From Candidatus Bathyarchaeota archaeon (GTDB lineage: Archaea > Thermoproteota > Bathyarchaeia > Bathyarchaeales > DTEX01), in NCBI GenBank assembly GCA_018396995.1, contig JAGTQB010000006.1, positions 1 through 64,000 of the forward strand: a stretch of 64,000 nt of DNA, in the 5' to 3' direction. Made by a program: the position numbers and the translations under genes. This document shows positions 1 through 8,985 of the stretch, piece by piece; the stretch's first letter is position 1; each line of letters begins with the position of its first letter. The notes below the pieces were generated by a model. The model was not told where the DNA came from and did not search any database. It was given only the letters and a program-made list of their open reading frames with translations.

Positions 1-394
1 CCATCTTTGATGTATAAGTTATGCCAGCTGAGGCGACTTCGCTGGATTTCTCAAATACTTCTGGCGGGGCGTTGGAGATGTTAAGGATAGAGCTCCACTC
101 ACCCGAACCACTTGTCTCGTAGATTGTTAGGTTGAAGTATATGTTCTGAGGTAATAGTCCATGAAGAACCCTCCTAATTTTCGTCTCATTGATTTCATCG
201 AGTACCCCGGACTCGGCTAGGCGGTGTAGAACGTTATAGGCCAGCCTATTTAAGTCCACGGTCTCCTGCTTAAAGAATTTTTCTGATGAGAAGAGCATGA
301 AGAAGGCTGCGGTAAACGCCATAAATATTAGAATTGATGCCATAACCGCCTCAATTATCCTCGCCTGACCAGACTTTAATTTATGTTTCACCAT
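1..394 (-). CDS. pilin-like membrane-anchored secreted protein (3' end outside window)
   Basis: The frame opens at an ATG at 394 and runs off the left edge, so only about 131 N-terminal residues are visible. A short basic start (MVKHKLKSGQAR) is followed by one hydrophobic helix of about 20 residues and then a polar extracellular-looking domain. That is the layout of archaeal pilin-like or pseudopilin subunits, but I see no canonical class III cleavage site. The start overlaps the stop of the upstream gene in an ATGGTGA arrangement, so translation is probably coupled. Because it is the last visible member of the pilus-like cluster, a structural or minor-pilin role is inferred from context. 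No family is recognised. Confidence 0.6.
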   Translation of the reverse strand, partial: MVKHKLKSGQARIIEAVMASILIFMAFTAAFFMLFSSEKFFKQETVDLNRLAYNVLHRLAESGVLDEINETKIRRVLHGLLPQNIYFNLTIYETSGSGEWSSILNISNAPPEVFEKSSEVASAGITYTSKM

Positions 395-1434
395 GACATC
401 CTCCAAACCTTTAACCTAAGCGTATAGGTTGATAAACCAATTTTAACGCTCCGCTCAAGCATATAGGCTAGGGGTGGATAAACCTCGCCGGCGGTAGAGC
501 TGTAGTTGGTGGGGACAATTTTGTGTGCAACCATTAGTTTATTGTCCTCGGTTAGCGCAACCACTGCAATAGCATTTGGTTCCACGTGACTCACATTATA
601 CACCCTATAGTCGCTTATTGGGGCATTAATCCATTGCTCTAGACTGCATGTCACACCCATCAACGCGATGGTTCCATTTGGGAAACTCACAGCAAATACT
701 TGGAGGGCATCATTAATAATTGAGGAGCTACTTGTTAAGAGGTATCTTCCAATAAAGTAGCCTCTATGAGGAGAGGAGCTGGTCACATTCACCATTCGTA
801 TGCCATAATAGTCTGCGACCACTATTAAAAGTTCAGGGTTAAATGGAAAACTTACATCACACCTTCCATCGCCATCGACATCTCTTAAGCGAGCTAAATT
901 GAATCCCACCTTCCCATCCTGAACATGAAATGCCCCAACAACAATACTTACATTGGAGGCAGGCATCCCCTGCTCCGTTAAAACCTCAATCGTTATGTCT
1001 GAGCCGGCCCACGACACATCTATGTTTAATGCGGGGATAAAAGTTAGGGCTATGCCATAGTAAGAGTCTAGATTCAGCATCTTTAGAGCTTCCTCCGGCC
1101 TTATATAGAGTTCTCCTAATTCCCGGCTTAGCCTTTGGACTTTATCCGGATCTAGGGTGAATGCTTCACGGGTGAAGAATGCGCTCACAGCTAGGCCGAA
1201 GGATGAGAGGTTGGAGCCCTTTATAGTGATGTCCCCGCCCCAGTCCTCAACGCCATTCATGCTTTTACCTGGACTTAGCATTACCTGAGCCATTATCTTC
1301 TGCGCCGCCATCTTCAGCTGCTCTATCTCAGACGTGCTCCTATAGAGTTGCGGTGATATGCCAGTTAAAAAGATTGCCGCTATCAATATTGCAACCATTA
1401 TTACTGCCGCGAAAATATATTCATAAGCCTCCAT
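388..1434 (-). CDS. pilin-like membrane-anchored extracellular protein
   Basis: This 348-residue protein has one N-terminal hydrophobic helix (about residues 5-25) after a very short cytoplasmic stub, then a long polar domain with several N-x-S/T sequons (NLSS, NVSI, NVTS, NYSS). It is probably an exported surface protein held by its N-terminal helix. A stretch near residues 185-195 (DVDGDGRCDV) looks like a calcium-binding DxDxDG loop. It sits between two similar membrane-stub proteins, all read with the GspF- and GspE-like genes upstream. I infer a minor pilin or pilus-associated adhesin; no named family is recognised. Confidence 0.6.
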   Translation of the reverse strand: MEAYEYIFAAVIMVAILIAAIFLTGISPQLYRSTSEIEQLKMAAQKIMAQVMLSPGKSMNGVEDWGGDITIKGSNLSSFGLAVSAFFTREAFTLDPDKVQRLSRELGELYIRPEEALKMLNLDSYYGIALTFIPALNIDVSWAGSDITIEVLTEQGMPASNVSIVVGAFHVQDGKVGFNLARLRDVDGDGRCDVSFPFNPELLIVVADYYGIRMVNVTSSSPHRGYFIGRYLLTSSSSIINDALQVFAVSFPNGTIALMGVTCSLEQWINAPISDYRVYNVSHVEPNAIAVVALTEDNKLMVAHKIVPTNYSSTAGEVYPPLAYMLERSVKIGLSTYTLRLKVWRMSW

Positions 1435-1443
1435 TTCTCGCTG

Positions 1444-1983
1444 TCAGCCCTCCTTTAAACCTAAACCAATGTAGAAAACATTATCTCTACATTCGCACCA
1501 GACAACAGCATTTGGGTTTCCTCCATAAACATACTTTTTTGGCTTAATGCTTGGGTCGTTTAAAGTAAAGTTTTCATCAGTAATTATTTGCACATTTGAT
1601 GTTGGGCTGACTGGTATTGGCGATTTAGCATATAGGTCGCTTCTCCCCGAAATCTCTACAAGAACATATAGGTTTCCAGTCTCATTCGCAAGCCTTACAA
1701 TATAGGCTCTTCCGCTGAGGTCGGCTGGGAGGTTTAGTTTCTTTGAAACTGTTACATATTCCTTAAATATGCCGTATGTGAAATCCATTAAGCTCATCAT
1801 GTTTGAGATACTCATTGAAACATACTCCGCCGTCTGGCTCAGCTGGGTCCTAACAACATTATCTTTAACGTATTCAACAACGATTTGGTATGCTAGGGCC
1901 AGGGATACTGTTAGTCCTATTAGTGCGATGGTTCCAATAATATGTTGTATCGAAACCTGAACCAATTTTCGGACCTCACACAA
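1444..1983 (-). CDS. pilin-like membrane-anchored protein
   Basis: The predicted protein is 179 residues, with a TTG start overlapping the stop of the preceding gene (TTGTGTGA), which suggests coupled translation. After about 14 residues comes a hydrophobic helix (IIGTIALIGLTVSLAL), then a helical amphipathic stretch and a small C-terminal domain of beta character. This matches the overall build of archaeal type IV pilin-like proteins. It lacks the usual K/R-x-G-V/I-SP cleavage motif, so it may not be processed by the class III peptidase. Its role as a minor pilin rests on position in the cluster. Confidence 0.55.
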   Translation of the reverse strand: MCEVRKLVQVSIQHIIGTIALIGLTVSLALAYQIVVEYVKDNVVRTQLSQTAEYVSMSISNMMSLMDFTYGIFKEYVTVSKKLNLPADLSGRAYIVRLANETGNLYVLVEISGRSDLYAKSPIPVSPTSNVQIITDENFTLNDPSIKPKKYVYGGNPNAVVWCECRDNVFYIGLGLKEG

Positions 1984-2710
1984 TAGAAATCCTTACGCGA
2001 ACTTCTATAACCCTGACGCTCGATGCCCTAAATGGGCCTTGTTCCTCGTATAAGCCGCCGACTTCAACTCTAACCTTTAGGTTGCCTGAACCATTGAGAC
2101 GTAGAGATGTTACGTTTATATCCATGTTTTGAACCCTAACGCTTACTGTCCCGGAGCCGCCAAATCTCCCCGGCTCTAAACGGATCAGGTATATATCTAT
2201 TGTTCCCAGCTCCTCATTTGCTGTGACGCGAACCCTATTATAATCTAATACTATCCATACACCGTTTCCAGCTTCTATTCTAGCATACCCTAGGGGCTTA
2301 GACATGTCAACTATTAACCCACCAGGGTTTGTTAGATTTGCCTCTGCAGCTGGGACCATACTTCCCCCATGATACTTGATGACATAGGACGGATTTATTG
2401 TGGTGCTCCAGAGGACCTCTGAATTTGAGGCGTTTATGATTTTCATGTTGATCGGCTCGCCTTCATACATTCCTATTCCGCCGCTTCTCTGGTTGAATTG
2501 GACTGAGCTTGCAGCTCCAGGTCTCAGCGACACATCTATTATGGTTTTATCAAGTAGAAGTATTGCTGTTTTAGCCTGCTCAAACTCGGAGCTCTGCATT
2601 TGGATTTCTAATAAATTTGTTGCGAAGAAGGAGGCTACAACGAGAATTACCATTAGCGTTGCAGTTATAACTACTACTGATATAATTGGGGAGACTCCTT
2701 TCCGCTTCAT
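1976..2710 (-). CDS. type IV prepilin-like protein (class III signal peptide)
   Basis: I choose the ATG at 2710 rather than the upstream in-frame start at 2758 because it gives MKRKG followed by VSPIISVVVITATLM. This is the classic archaeal class III prepilin signal, with cleavage expected after the Gly and the hydrophobic helix forming the pilus core. The mature protein of about 240 residues has a polar, sequon-containing C-terminal domain. It is the most convincing structural pilin at the 3' side of the cluster. It lies downstream of the platform and ATPase genes and overlaps the next gene by a few bases. Confidence 0.75.
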   Translation of the reverse strand: MKRKGVSPIISVVVITATLMVILVVASFFATNLLEIQMQSSEFEQAKTAILLLDKTIIDVSLRPGAASSVQFNQRSGGIGMYEGEPINMKIINASNSEVLWSTTINPSYVIKYHGGSMVPAAEANLTNPGGLIVDMSKPLGYARIEAGNGVWIVLDYNRVRVTANEELGTIDIYLIRLEPGRFGGSGTVSVRVQNMDINVTSLRLNGSGNLKVRVEVGGLYEEQGPFRASSVRVIEVRVRISIV

Positions 2711-2799
2711 AATTTCACTGGTATAGATTATATTTTCAATATAAGTCTCTTTAAACACTCTTATATTTCCCTTCCCAATTATTGCTCTATATTACTAGT

Positions 2800-4551
2800 T
2801 TAGAATAGCACGAGTATGCCGAAGAGACGCATGAAGATTATTGAGAGTAATGCGATTAACGTGAGCACTATTGCATGCTTAAAGCCCTCTGAAGCATTTC
2901 CTGTGCTGACCTTCCCAGTAACTATGCCCATTAAATATGACTGAAAGACGAGAGCTGGAACAATCACAGTTAATATTTGTATAGATGGTATCGCCATACG
3001 TGCTATTGATGTGACAGCTGAACGCATGAAGTTTATTGTCACTAGGGTTGAGAAGACCATTATTGCGGCGCCTATATACGGCATTATCATTAGTGGGCGG
3101 AGGGCCGCCATCTTCTCCTTCTCTAGGGAAGCCTGCATCTCACCAAACCTCGCCATGGTCTCAAGCGTGTCTGGGCTACCCCCGCCGATCTCTATTGCGT
3201 CGACTAGAAGGTAGATGTTGATTAGGGCGAACCATGAGCTTATTCGCTTCTTGAGGGACTCGTATATGACTCTTATTGGCTGGCCCCATTTTATCTGCCG
3301 GGCAACTATACTTAGGTGCCTGCTGAAAGCCCCATAGGGTCTAGATGAGAGCTGAATTATGCATGCTTCAGGCGAGGCTCCAGTCTTTCTCGCCTCAGTC
3401 ATGTCTCTAAGGAAGTTTGTTACCTCTCTAACAATCTTCCTCCCTCTGCGTTGACTATAGTGTCTCTGTGCTATAGCCGCCGGAACAGTCCCGGCTATTA
3501 AGGCTATACCAATTCCCAGGGAGGGCTCCAACCCCATCTCTAAACCTAGCATCGTTCTAAGTGAAGTTAGGAAGTCTTTTGTCTGTTTTATCAGCGGTAT
3601 AAGTGTGAGGCCCGGCATGAGGTATGGAAGGAACATTGTGAAGACTAAGAAAAGCATTATTGGCAACGAGGCCATGAAGATCTTGTAGGGCATTGTTTCA
3701 TAAACTGGCTCTTGGAAGCTTGATAGATCCGATAGGTACATGAATAGAACCGATATTACTGGAACAAGTATGTATGAGTATAGTAGGAAGTTCTCGGGCC
3801 CGAAACCCGCCTGCCAATATCCTTGAAAAGCTATGGAAACCAAGTAGACTATGCTTATACCAAGGGTTCCTAAGATCATTATCGCCACATATGACTCTAA
3901 AAGCATGGCAGCGCGCTCACCAAATATCCTGAGCTTGGCGGCCAAATCCCTAAACATCATCTCTGTACGTGTTAGTAGGTAGTGGAGGATATCGCCGCCA
4001 GCCCTCAGCGTATAAACGTAGCCTAAAAGAAACTCCTTATACTCCTTTGACGGGGCCCTCTCGGCGGACTTTTCTATCGCCGCTATTGGATCCATACCTT
4101 TTAAGTATACGTCTATCTCAATCTGCCTAGCGGTTTTAGATGTGTTTGGGAGGAGCTCACAGCCCTTTAGCCTTTTTAGGCTAGAGTATGGGGAGAGGCC
4201 GCCAGTTGCCATAACGCTTACATAGGCTGCCATGAAAGGCGCCTCCATATCCAGCTTCGAAGCCACGTCCTTAGCCTTTATGCTTGGCAGAGAGTATCCA
4301 ATTAGGAGGACTATTATGGGCGCAAGGGCTATTGGATAGAATCTGGTAAGCAATATTGTTACCGCCGAGACCGCGGATGATACTATTAGGAAGAGGCCGA
4401 CCACCGAGAGGTATGCTTCAGGATATATTCTTATTCCGGCAGTCTCCAGCGCATCCCTTAGTTTAGATGAGTCCCCGCCATAAAGTATTTTCACCAGGAT
4501 GTTTGACAGCCACCAGAAGCCTTGGTAAGCCAAGCCAGTTAGGGACGCCAT
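2800..4551 (-). CDS. type IV pilus/type II secretion platform protein (GspF/TadC/ArlJ-like, two domains)
   Basis: This 583-residue polytopic membrane protein holds two copies of the GspF-like helical domain. The first covers about residues 95-235 (EAPFMAAYVSVMATGG start) and the second about 385-530 (TNFLRDMTEARKTGASPE start). Each is followed by strongly hydrophobic segments, about 9-10 in all. This is the build of archaeal platform proteins that anchor the assembly ATPase and drive pilin polymerisation. The gene lies 4 bp downstream of the ATPase gene, so they are clearly co-transcribed. The absence of archaellum accessory genes nearby argues for an adhesive pilus rather than an archaellum. 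Confidence 0.88.
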   Translation of the reverse strand: MASLTGLAYQGFWWLSNILVKILYGGDSSKLRDALETAGIRIYPEAYLSVVGLFLIVSSAVSAVTILLTRFYPIALAPIIVLLIGYSLPSIKAKDVASKLDMEAPFMAAYVSVMATGGLSPYSSLKRLKGCELLPNTSKTARQIEIDVYLKGMDPIAAIEKSAERAPSKEYKEFLLGYVYTLRAGGDILHYLLTRTEMMFRDLAAKLRIFGERAAMLLESYVAIMILGTLGISIVYLVSIAFQGYWQAGFGPENFLLYSYILVPVISVLFMYLSDLSSFQEPVYETMPYKIFMASLPIMLFLVFTMFLPYLMPGLTLIPLIKQTKDFLTSLRTMLGLEMGLEPSLGIGIALIAGTVPAAIAQRHYSQRRGRKIVREVTNFLRDMTEARKTGASPEACIIQLSSRPYGAFSRHLSIVARQIKWGQPIRVIYESLKKRISSWFALINIYLLVDAIEIGGGSPDTLETMARFGEMQASLEKEKMAALRPLMIMPYIGAAIMVFSTLVTINFMRSAVTSIARMAIPSIQILTVIVPALVFQSYLMGIVTGKVSTGNASEGFKHAIVLTLIALLSIIFMRLFGILVLF

Positions 4552-4555
4552 ATTC

Positions 4556-6154
4556 TTATGCAGCCCTCCTCCGCACAGCAGCTGCCGGGAACGGATTTAG
4601 TAGTCTGTATCTAGTTATCTCAGTTTTAACATCCACGTTATTCTTCACGCCGCGGGTCAGTAAATCGTGGAGGAGCAGGGCCCTCCTAGTAAGCTCCTCT
4701 AGAACGCTCTCCATGCCTATGCCATACTTCATGGCTATTTTCTTGAGCATCTCGCTTCTTCGGAAGTTATGGGCGAATGTATCTGTTATTGGGTTCCAAG
4801 AGGCTATTGACTCATATTTGCCATAATCGATGACTTCATAGACCTCACGTATCCTCCTACCGAAGGTTAACCCCATCTTTGGCCTGGGTAGCTGAACCCT
4901 CTCCTGAACTATGGCGACGTTGACGAGCGGTATATAGCTCTCAGCTATGTTCATCGGTGGACTAGTTAACCTCTTTATCGCGTGCTCCAGGCTCTCGGCG
5001 TGGAGGGTTGTTAGGCCTCCGTGCCCTGTCGCCATTGCCTGGAATAGCACGAATGCTTCCTCACCCCTAATCTCGCCCACTATAATGTAGTCTGGCCTAT
5101 ATCTTAGGGAGACTTTAACTAGGTCGAAGAGGCTTATCTCGCCGATCTTTGAGACTCCTAAACCATAGCTCACCCTGCTAACTAGCTGAACCCAGTTGTC
5201 GTGTGGGAACATTAATTCCGGTATCTCTTCAACAGTAACTATTTTCATTGAGGGTTTAACTAGGCTTGCGAGGGCGTTGAGGGTTGATGTCTTTCCCGCC
5301 CCTGTTCCACCTATAATCATCATTGTCATCCTGTTCTCGATTAATAGCCAGAAGTACGCCGCAAGCATCTCATCCAGGGTTCCAAGCTCTATTAGATCCA
5401 CTATCGAGAACGGCTCCTCCCTAAATCTCCTTATGCAGAAGGTGCTTCCCTTCGGGGAGACCTCGTATCTGAATGTTGCCGCAAGCCTATCTTTTGTTGG
5501 GAGCATGGCATCGAGTATTGGGAAGGCTGTTGAAATATGTTTCTGAGCTATATGCGTAAGCTTTATTAGGAGGTTATCTAGAGTCCTCTCATCAATAATC
5601 CTTACATTTGTCGGCATACTCTCATACTTTCTATGCCAAATATATATTGGCACGTTGACGCCGTTAACAGATATATCCTCAATCATTCTGTCGCTCATTA
5701 TAACATGCAGCGGCCCAAAACCGATGAGATCCCTCTGGAGATAATAAATTATTCTCATCCAGGATTCGTCGCCGAGACGTTTAATGCGTTTAATTAAGCC
5801 ATACTTCTCAGCCAGCCTCTCAGCTTCACCCTCAACATACTTGTATGGGTCAACGCCCTCCTCAGAGGGGGGCTCGATCTCAACACTTATAATATCCATT
5901 AGTTTACTAAAGATTTCATATTCCTCCGGAGATAACTTAACCTCCTCAACAAAATAGGACTTTTCACCACCGAGATCCGGAAGCGATGCTATCACAACCC
6001 TAGCAAATGGATTATGAATCATGTATGATTCTATTATCTCAGCATTCTCGGGGACCTTAGAGAAGACTGCAACCTCTGGGGGAGGAGCAACTTTCTTCTT
6101 AAATAACCCCTTAAATGGGGAGGAGAGGGAGAAGCCCCCACCCATCATTATCAC
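4556..6154 (-). CDS. type IV pilus assembly / type II secretion ATPase (GspE/TadA family)
   Basis: The 532-residue hexameric secretion ATPase has all the diagnostic motifs: Walker A GGTGAGKT near residue 280, Asp box TVEEIPEL, Walker B DYIIVGEIRG and His box GHGGLTTLHAES. The N-terminal half carries the archaeal-type domain with RDLIGFGPL and EDISVNG. It should work on the cytoplasmic face with the GspF-like protein encoded just downstream. The start at 6154 gives MIMMGGG; an ATG three codons later is equally possible. The gene is the first of the tight minus-strand block and is separated by about 100 bp from the upstream prepilin gene. Confidence 0.93.
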   Translation of the reverse strand: MIMMGGGFSLSSPFKGLFKKKVAPPPEVAVFSKVPENAEIIESYMIHNPFARVVIASLPDLGGEKSYFVEEVKLSPEEYEIFSKLMDIISVEIEPPSEEGVDPYKYVEGEAERLAEKYGLIKRIKRLGDESWMRIIYYLQRDLIGFGPLHVIMSDRMIEDISVNGVNVPIYIWHRKYESMPTNVRIIDERTLDNLLIKLTHIAQKHISTAFPILDAMLPTKDRLAATFRYEVSPKGSTFCIRRFREEPFSIVDLIELGTLDEMLAAYFWLLIENRMTMMIIGGTGAGKTSTLNALASLVKPSMKIVTVEEIPELMFPHDNWVQLVSRVSYGLGVSKIGEISLFDLVKVSLRYRPDYIIVGEIRGEEAFVLFQAMATGHGGLTTLHAESLEHAIKRLTSPPMNIAESYIPLVNVAIVQERVQLPRPKMGLTFGRRIREVYEVIDYGKYESIASWNPITDTFAHNFRRSEMLKKIAMKYGIGMESVLEELTRRALLLHDLLTRGVKNNVDVKTEITRYRLLNPFPAAAVRRRAA

Positions 6155-6253
6155 AACGCCTATAAATTCACTCTAACCCCATCAAACAAATATCTAAAAA
6201 TAGATAAAAGTGTTATGGAAAATTAGCTAGAGAGTTAAATGCCTCAGCAGAGA

Positions 6254-6706
6254 TTATGGCAAAACGACGCTCTTAGGATACTGATAGCCAGCAGCCGTCT
6301 GAAGAGTTATCTCAACACTCTGCCCAGACTTATACCCACTTCCAAGTTCTATTACCAGAACCTTATCTTCACCAGCCCCCACAGATATATTTAGGGTCGC
6401 ATTCCCAAGATTGCCATAGTCGGCCCCGTCAACCAATACTTTAGCTTGTGAATCGAGTTTTCCATTGAGTAATATTATGTTTATTGTTGCGTCTGATGAT
6501 CCGGTATTCTTCACGTGTAACGTAACATTCCAACCACTATCCTTTTTCTCCGCGTATGCTACTGGGATTTCTAGTCTTTCGTATCTTGTGAATACTGTTC
6601 CCAACCCCATTAACCAGTATGCCACCGCTATTGACATTACGATTGCGACGGCGACAATAATTATCGTTGCAATAACCGGGCTTATCGCCTTCCTATTGTT
6701 TCTCAA
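6254..6706 (-). CDS. archaeal type IV prepilin (class III signal peptide)
   Basis: This 150-residue protein begins MRNNRKA followed by ISPVIATIIIVAVAIVMS, the hallmark of archaeal type IV pilins (often annotated as archaellin/type IV pilin N-terminal domain). Cleavage would fall after RKA, and the roughly 25-residue hydrophobic helix would form the filament core. The remaining ~110 residues look like a beta-rich pilin head. The TTG start is supported by a GGGGTGA ribosome-binding site about nine bases upstream. It stands just ahead of the ATPase-platform genes and is a good candidate for the major pilin. Confidence 0.82.
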   Translation of the reverse strand: MRNNRKAISPVIATIIIVAVAIVMSIAVAYWLMGLGTVFTRYERLEIPVAYAEKKDSGWNVTLHVKNTGSSDATINIILLNGKLDSQAKVLVDGADYGNLGNATLNISVGAGEDKVLVIELGSGYKSGQSVEITLQTAAGYQYPKSVVLP

Positions 6707-6831
6707 ATTTTATATTTCACCCCTAATTTAAATTCAAAGAAATATTTTTATCCAAAAAAATATAAGCTTTTTTATCAGATTTTCTATAAGAATGACATAT
6801 TTCTGAAATATGTAAGACTGTTATTTGTTTT

Positions 6832-7929
6832 CTAGATGAGTCTCGTTAAATTTATGGCAAAGTAGAAGGTGTCCCATGGGAAACGAGTTAAAACTGTTGG
6901 CTCTTTCTTTTCTTCCTTCTTGGCTTCGGGCATTGGGGCTTTGGGTGCTGGCGGCTTCATTCCCTTCAATAACTCAGTGATATGCTCTCTAACTTTCTCA
7001 GCGGCGTCCTGCGCATCCTTCCCCTCAATTATCTTTAAATTATATGCAGCTGCGAGGCGCCTACCATCCTCACTAACACCACTAAAAGTTATCATAACCC
7101 TATGCTGCACACCCACATCATTAGCCTTCGCCCATAGGGCGAGGACATCGGTCGCAGATAAAGCCCTATCAAGTAAGTGGATGGAGCCGACAATGCTTGG
7201 AGTGTCCTCATATTCATACCATATTGCAAATGAGAAATCATGTTTAATTCCAGATCTACCCTGAAGTGTGGCTGGAGCCTTAATGGATAAGCCCATATCC
7301 ATTAGGGGTTTAAGGATATCCTCAACGTCAAACGCCATGCGCTCAATTAAACTCCTCTTATCTGGGCTAACTTTAAAGGCCATAACGCTGTGAACCGCAA
7401 GGTCGTTCTCGCTGAAGGAGTGCCCACTACTGCATAAATACTCTATTTTCGGGTTTGAGAAGACGCTCATGCAGTTGAGGCATCTGTAGAGGGAGCTAAA
7501 GGTTCTATAATCAACTCCAAGTTGCCCAAGAGGTTTCCTGCAGTTCGGGCAGAAGAGAACTTCACCACTCTTAAACTTCTCCTCAAAGTCTATGTGGCCG
7601 CAGGCTAAGTGCTCAATCATCCTACCCCTAACAAGCTTTGGTGAGCCGCATGAGGGGCATTGTGTTCTAATCATAAGCTTATGAGAGAGACAGTGGGGGC
7701 AGACGGCAATATTATCCACGACCTCAGACTTTAATATGCCAGCCTCATGCAGCAAGAGAAGAGACTCCCTAACATCCTCAACCGAGATAACAGTGCCATC
7801 AAAAATCGGATACTTAACACCACTATTAAACTCAACCTTAGGCTCTATACTGTCAACATTTACATCCTTTAAGACTTTAAGTACCTTCCTGACCTTCTCG
7901 CCCATCAGCGAACTCGACGTGCTAGACAA
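6832..7929 (-). CDS. zinc-ribbon protein resembling TackOD1 (output-domain) proteins
   Basis: The predicted 365-residue soluble protein has a central array of CxxC pairs: CPHC, CPSC, CPNC and CLNC, plus single Cys and His residues (CGH, CSSGHSF). It suggests several zinc ribbons between about residues 75 and 175. A C-terminal alpha/beta half follows, ending in a charged Pro/Lys-rich linker and a hydrophobic tail. The Cys pattern and length recall the TackOD1 metal-binding output domain known from TACK archaea; I did not confirm this by search. The TTG start at 7929 has a GGTG-like site, and an ATG at 7905 is an alternative. Its position next to the pilus genes may reflect a regulatory link. 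Confidence 0.6.
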   Translation of the reverse strand: MSSTSSSLMGEKVRKVLKVLKDVNVDSIEPKVEFNSGVKYPIFDGTVISVEDVRESLLLLHEAGILKSEVVDNIAVCPHCLSHKLMIRTQCPSCGSPKLVRGRMIEHLACGHIDFEEKFKSGEVLFCPNCRKPLGQLGVDYRTFSSLYRCLNCMSVFSNPKIEYLCSSGHSFSENDLAVHSVMAFKVSPDKRSLIERMAFDVEDILKPLMDMGLSIKAPATLQGRSGIKHDFSFAIWYEYEDTPSIVGSIHLLDRALSATDVLALWAKANDVGVQHRVMITFSGVSEDGRRLAAAYNLKIIEGKDAQDAAEKVREHITELLKGMKPPAPKAPMPEAKKEEKKEPTVLTRFPWDTFYFAINLTRLI

Positions 7930-8090
7930 GAAGCAGACACCAACCGAGACACTAAAAAAACTTTTCTAAGACATCATATAAATACTTATCCTAAACTCTT
8001 TTTTAGAAACCCATACATCAATTAAAGTGTAAAATTATATTAGGAGAAGTTAGGAGGCTAAAATGAGGGGATTACCCTATTGGTGATCCT

Positions 8091-8954
8091 ATGAAGATAC
8101 TTGCCTTAACAATGCTTCTGCTGGTAGCAGCAAGCCTCCCTCAACAGGGGCTTAATAATGTGGAAGTATGTCTTCTAACAGTTTATAAGGATGGTGTAGT
8201 CCACCTATATCTCGAGGCATCAGTCGATGAAAGCGAGCCATACATAACGCTTCCACTACTCTCAAGCCCCGAAAAGATAAACAATATACTTGTCTTAGAT
8301 CAGAATAACGAAGTTTTAAACTATGACCTCAATGAAAACAATACTATACTCATCTATACTCTCGGGGCAACTCGGGTTAAGTTAGAGTATGACACTATAG
8401 GCTTAACATCAATGGAGTATGGCTTATGGACGATTAGAGTCCCGGCGCCCTTCAACATGGTTATTAGGCTTCCAGAGGATGCAGTAATAATCTATATAAA
8501 TGCGGCCCCTGAGGAGATAAAGGCTGTAGATAGGAGAATCGAGGTAACCCTCACCCCTGGAGAATGGGAGATAAGCTACGAGTTACCAATAGCGCCGCCA
8601 ACCCGGCCAACAACCCCACCGACCACACCGGGGCAGCCACCGACAACCCCCACAACGGCATCATACATAAATATTGTCATCTATATTGTTGTCGGGGTAT
8701 GCGTTTTATGCGCAGCTATAATAGCAGCATTATATGCTAGGAGAAGGTGGAGGGCTAGGGGCCTCAGCAGGGAGGAGATGGAGGTTGTGAAATTTATTAG
8801 GGAGAGGGGTGGTAGGGCCCTGGAGGCTGAGCTCAGGGAGAGGTTTCCCCATATACCTAGGACGAGTATGTGGCGGATGATAAGGCGCTTAGAGAAGAGG
8901 GGTATTGTTAAGGTTAAGAAGGTTGGGCTGCAAAACGTTGTTGAACTAGAATAA
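8091..8954 (+). CDS. membrane-anchored winged-helix transcriptional regulator
   Basis: The 287-residue protein starts with a signal peptide (residues 1-17) and continues as an extracellular beta-rich domain to about residue 165. A Pro/Thr-rich stalk (residues ~167-188) leads to a transmembrane helix (~192-213) and a cytoplasmic winged helix (~225-287) ending in RLEKRGIVKVKKVG. This one-component layout, sensor outside and DNA-binding domain inside, is common in archaea. The ATG follows a perfect GGTGAT ribosome-binding site. It is transcribed divergently from the TackOD1-like gene. Target genes are unknown; the neighbouring pilus cluster is an obvious candidate. Confidence 0.8.
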   Translation: MKILALTMLLLVAASLPQQGLNNVEVCLLTVYKDGVVHLYLEASVDESEPYITLPLLSSPEKINNILVLDQNNEVLNYDLNENNTILIYTLGATRVKLEYDTIGLTSMEYGLWTIRVPAPFNMVIRLPEDAVIIYINAAPEEIKAVDRRIEVTLTPGEWEISYELPIAPPTRPTTPPTTPGQPPTTPTTASYINIVIYIVVGVCVLCAAIIAALYARRRWRARGLSREEMEVVKFIRERGGRALEAELRERFPHIPRTSMWRMIRRLEKRGIVKVKKVGLQNVVELE

Positions 8955-8985
8955 TTTGAAAGCTTTTTAAGTCGTAAAAGGCGAT

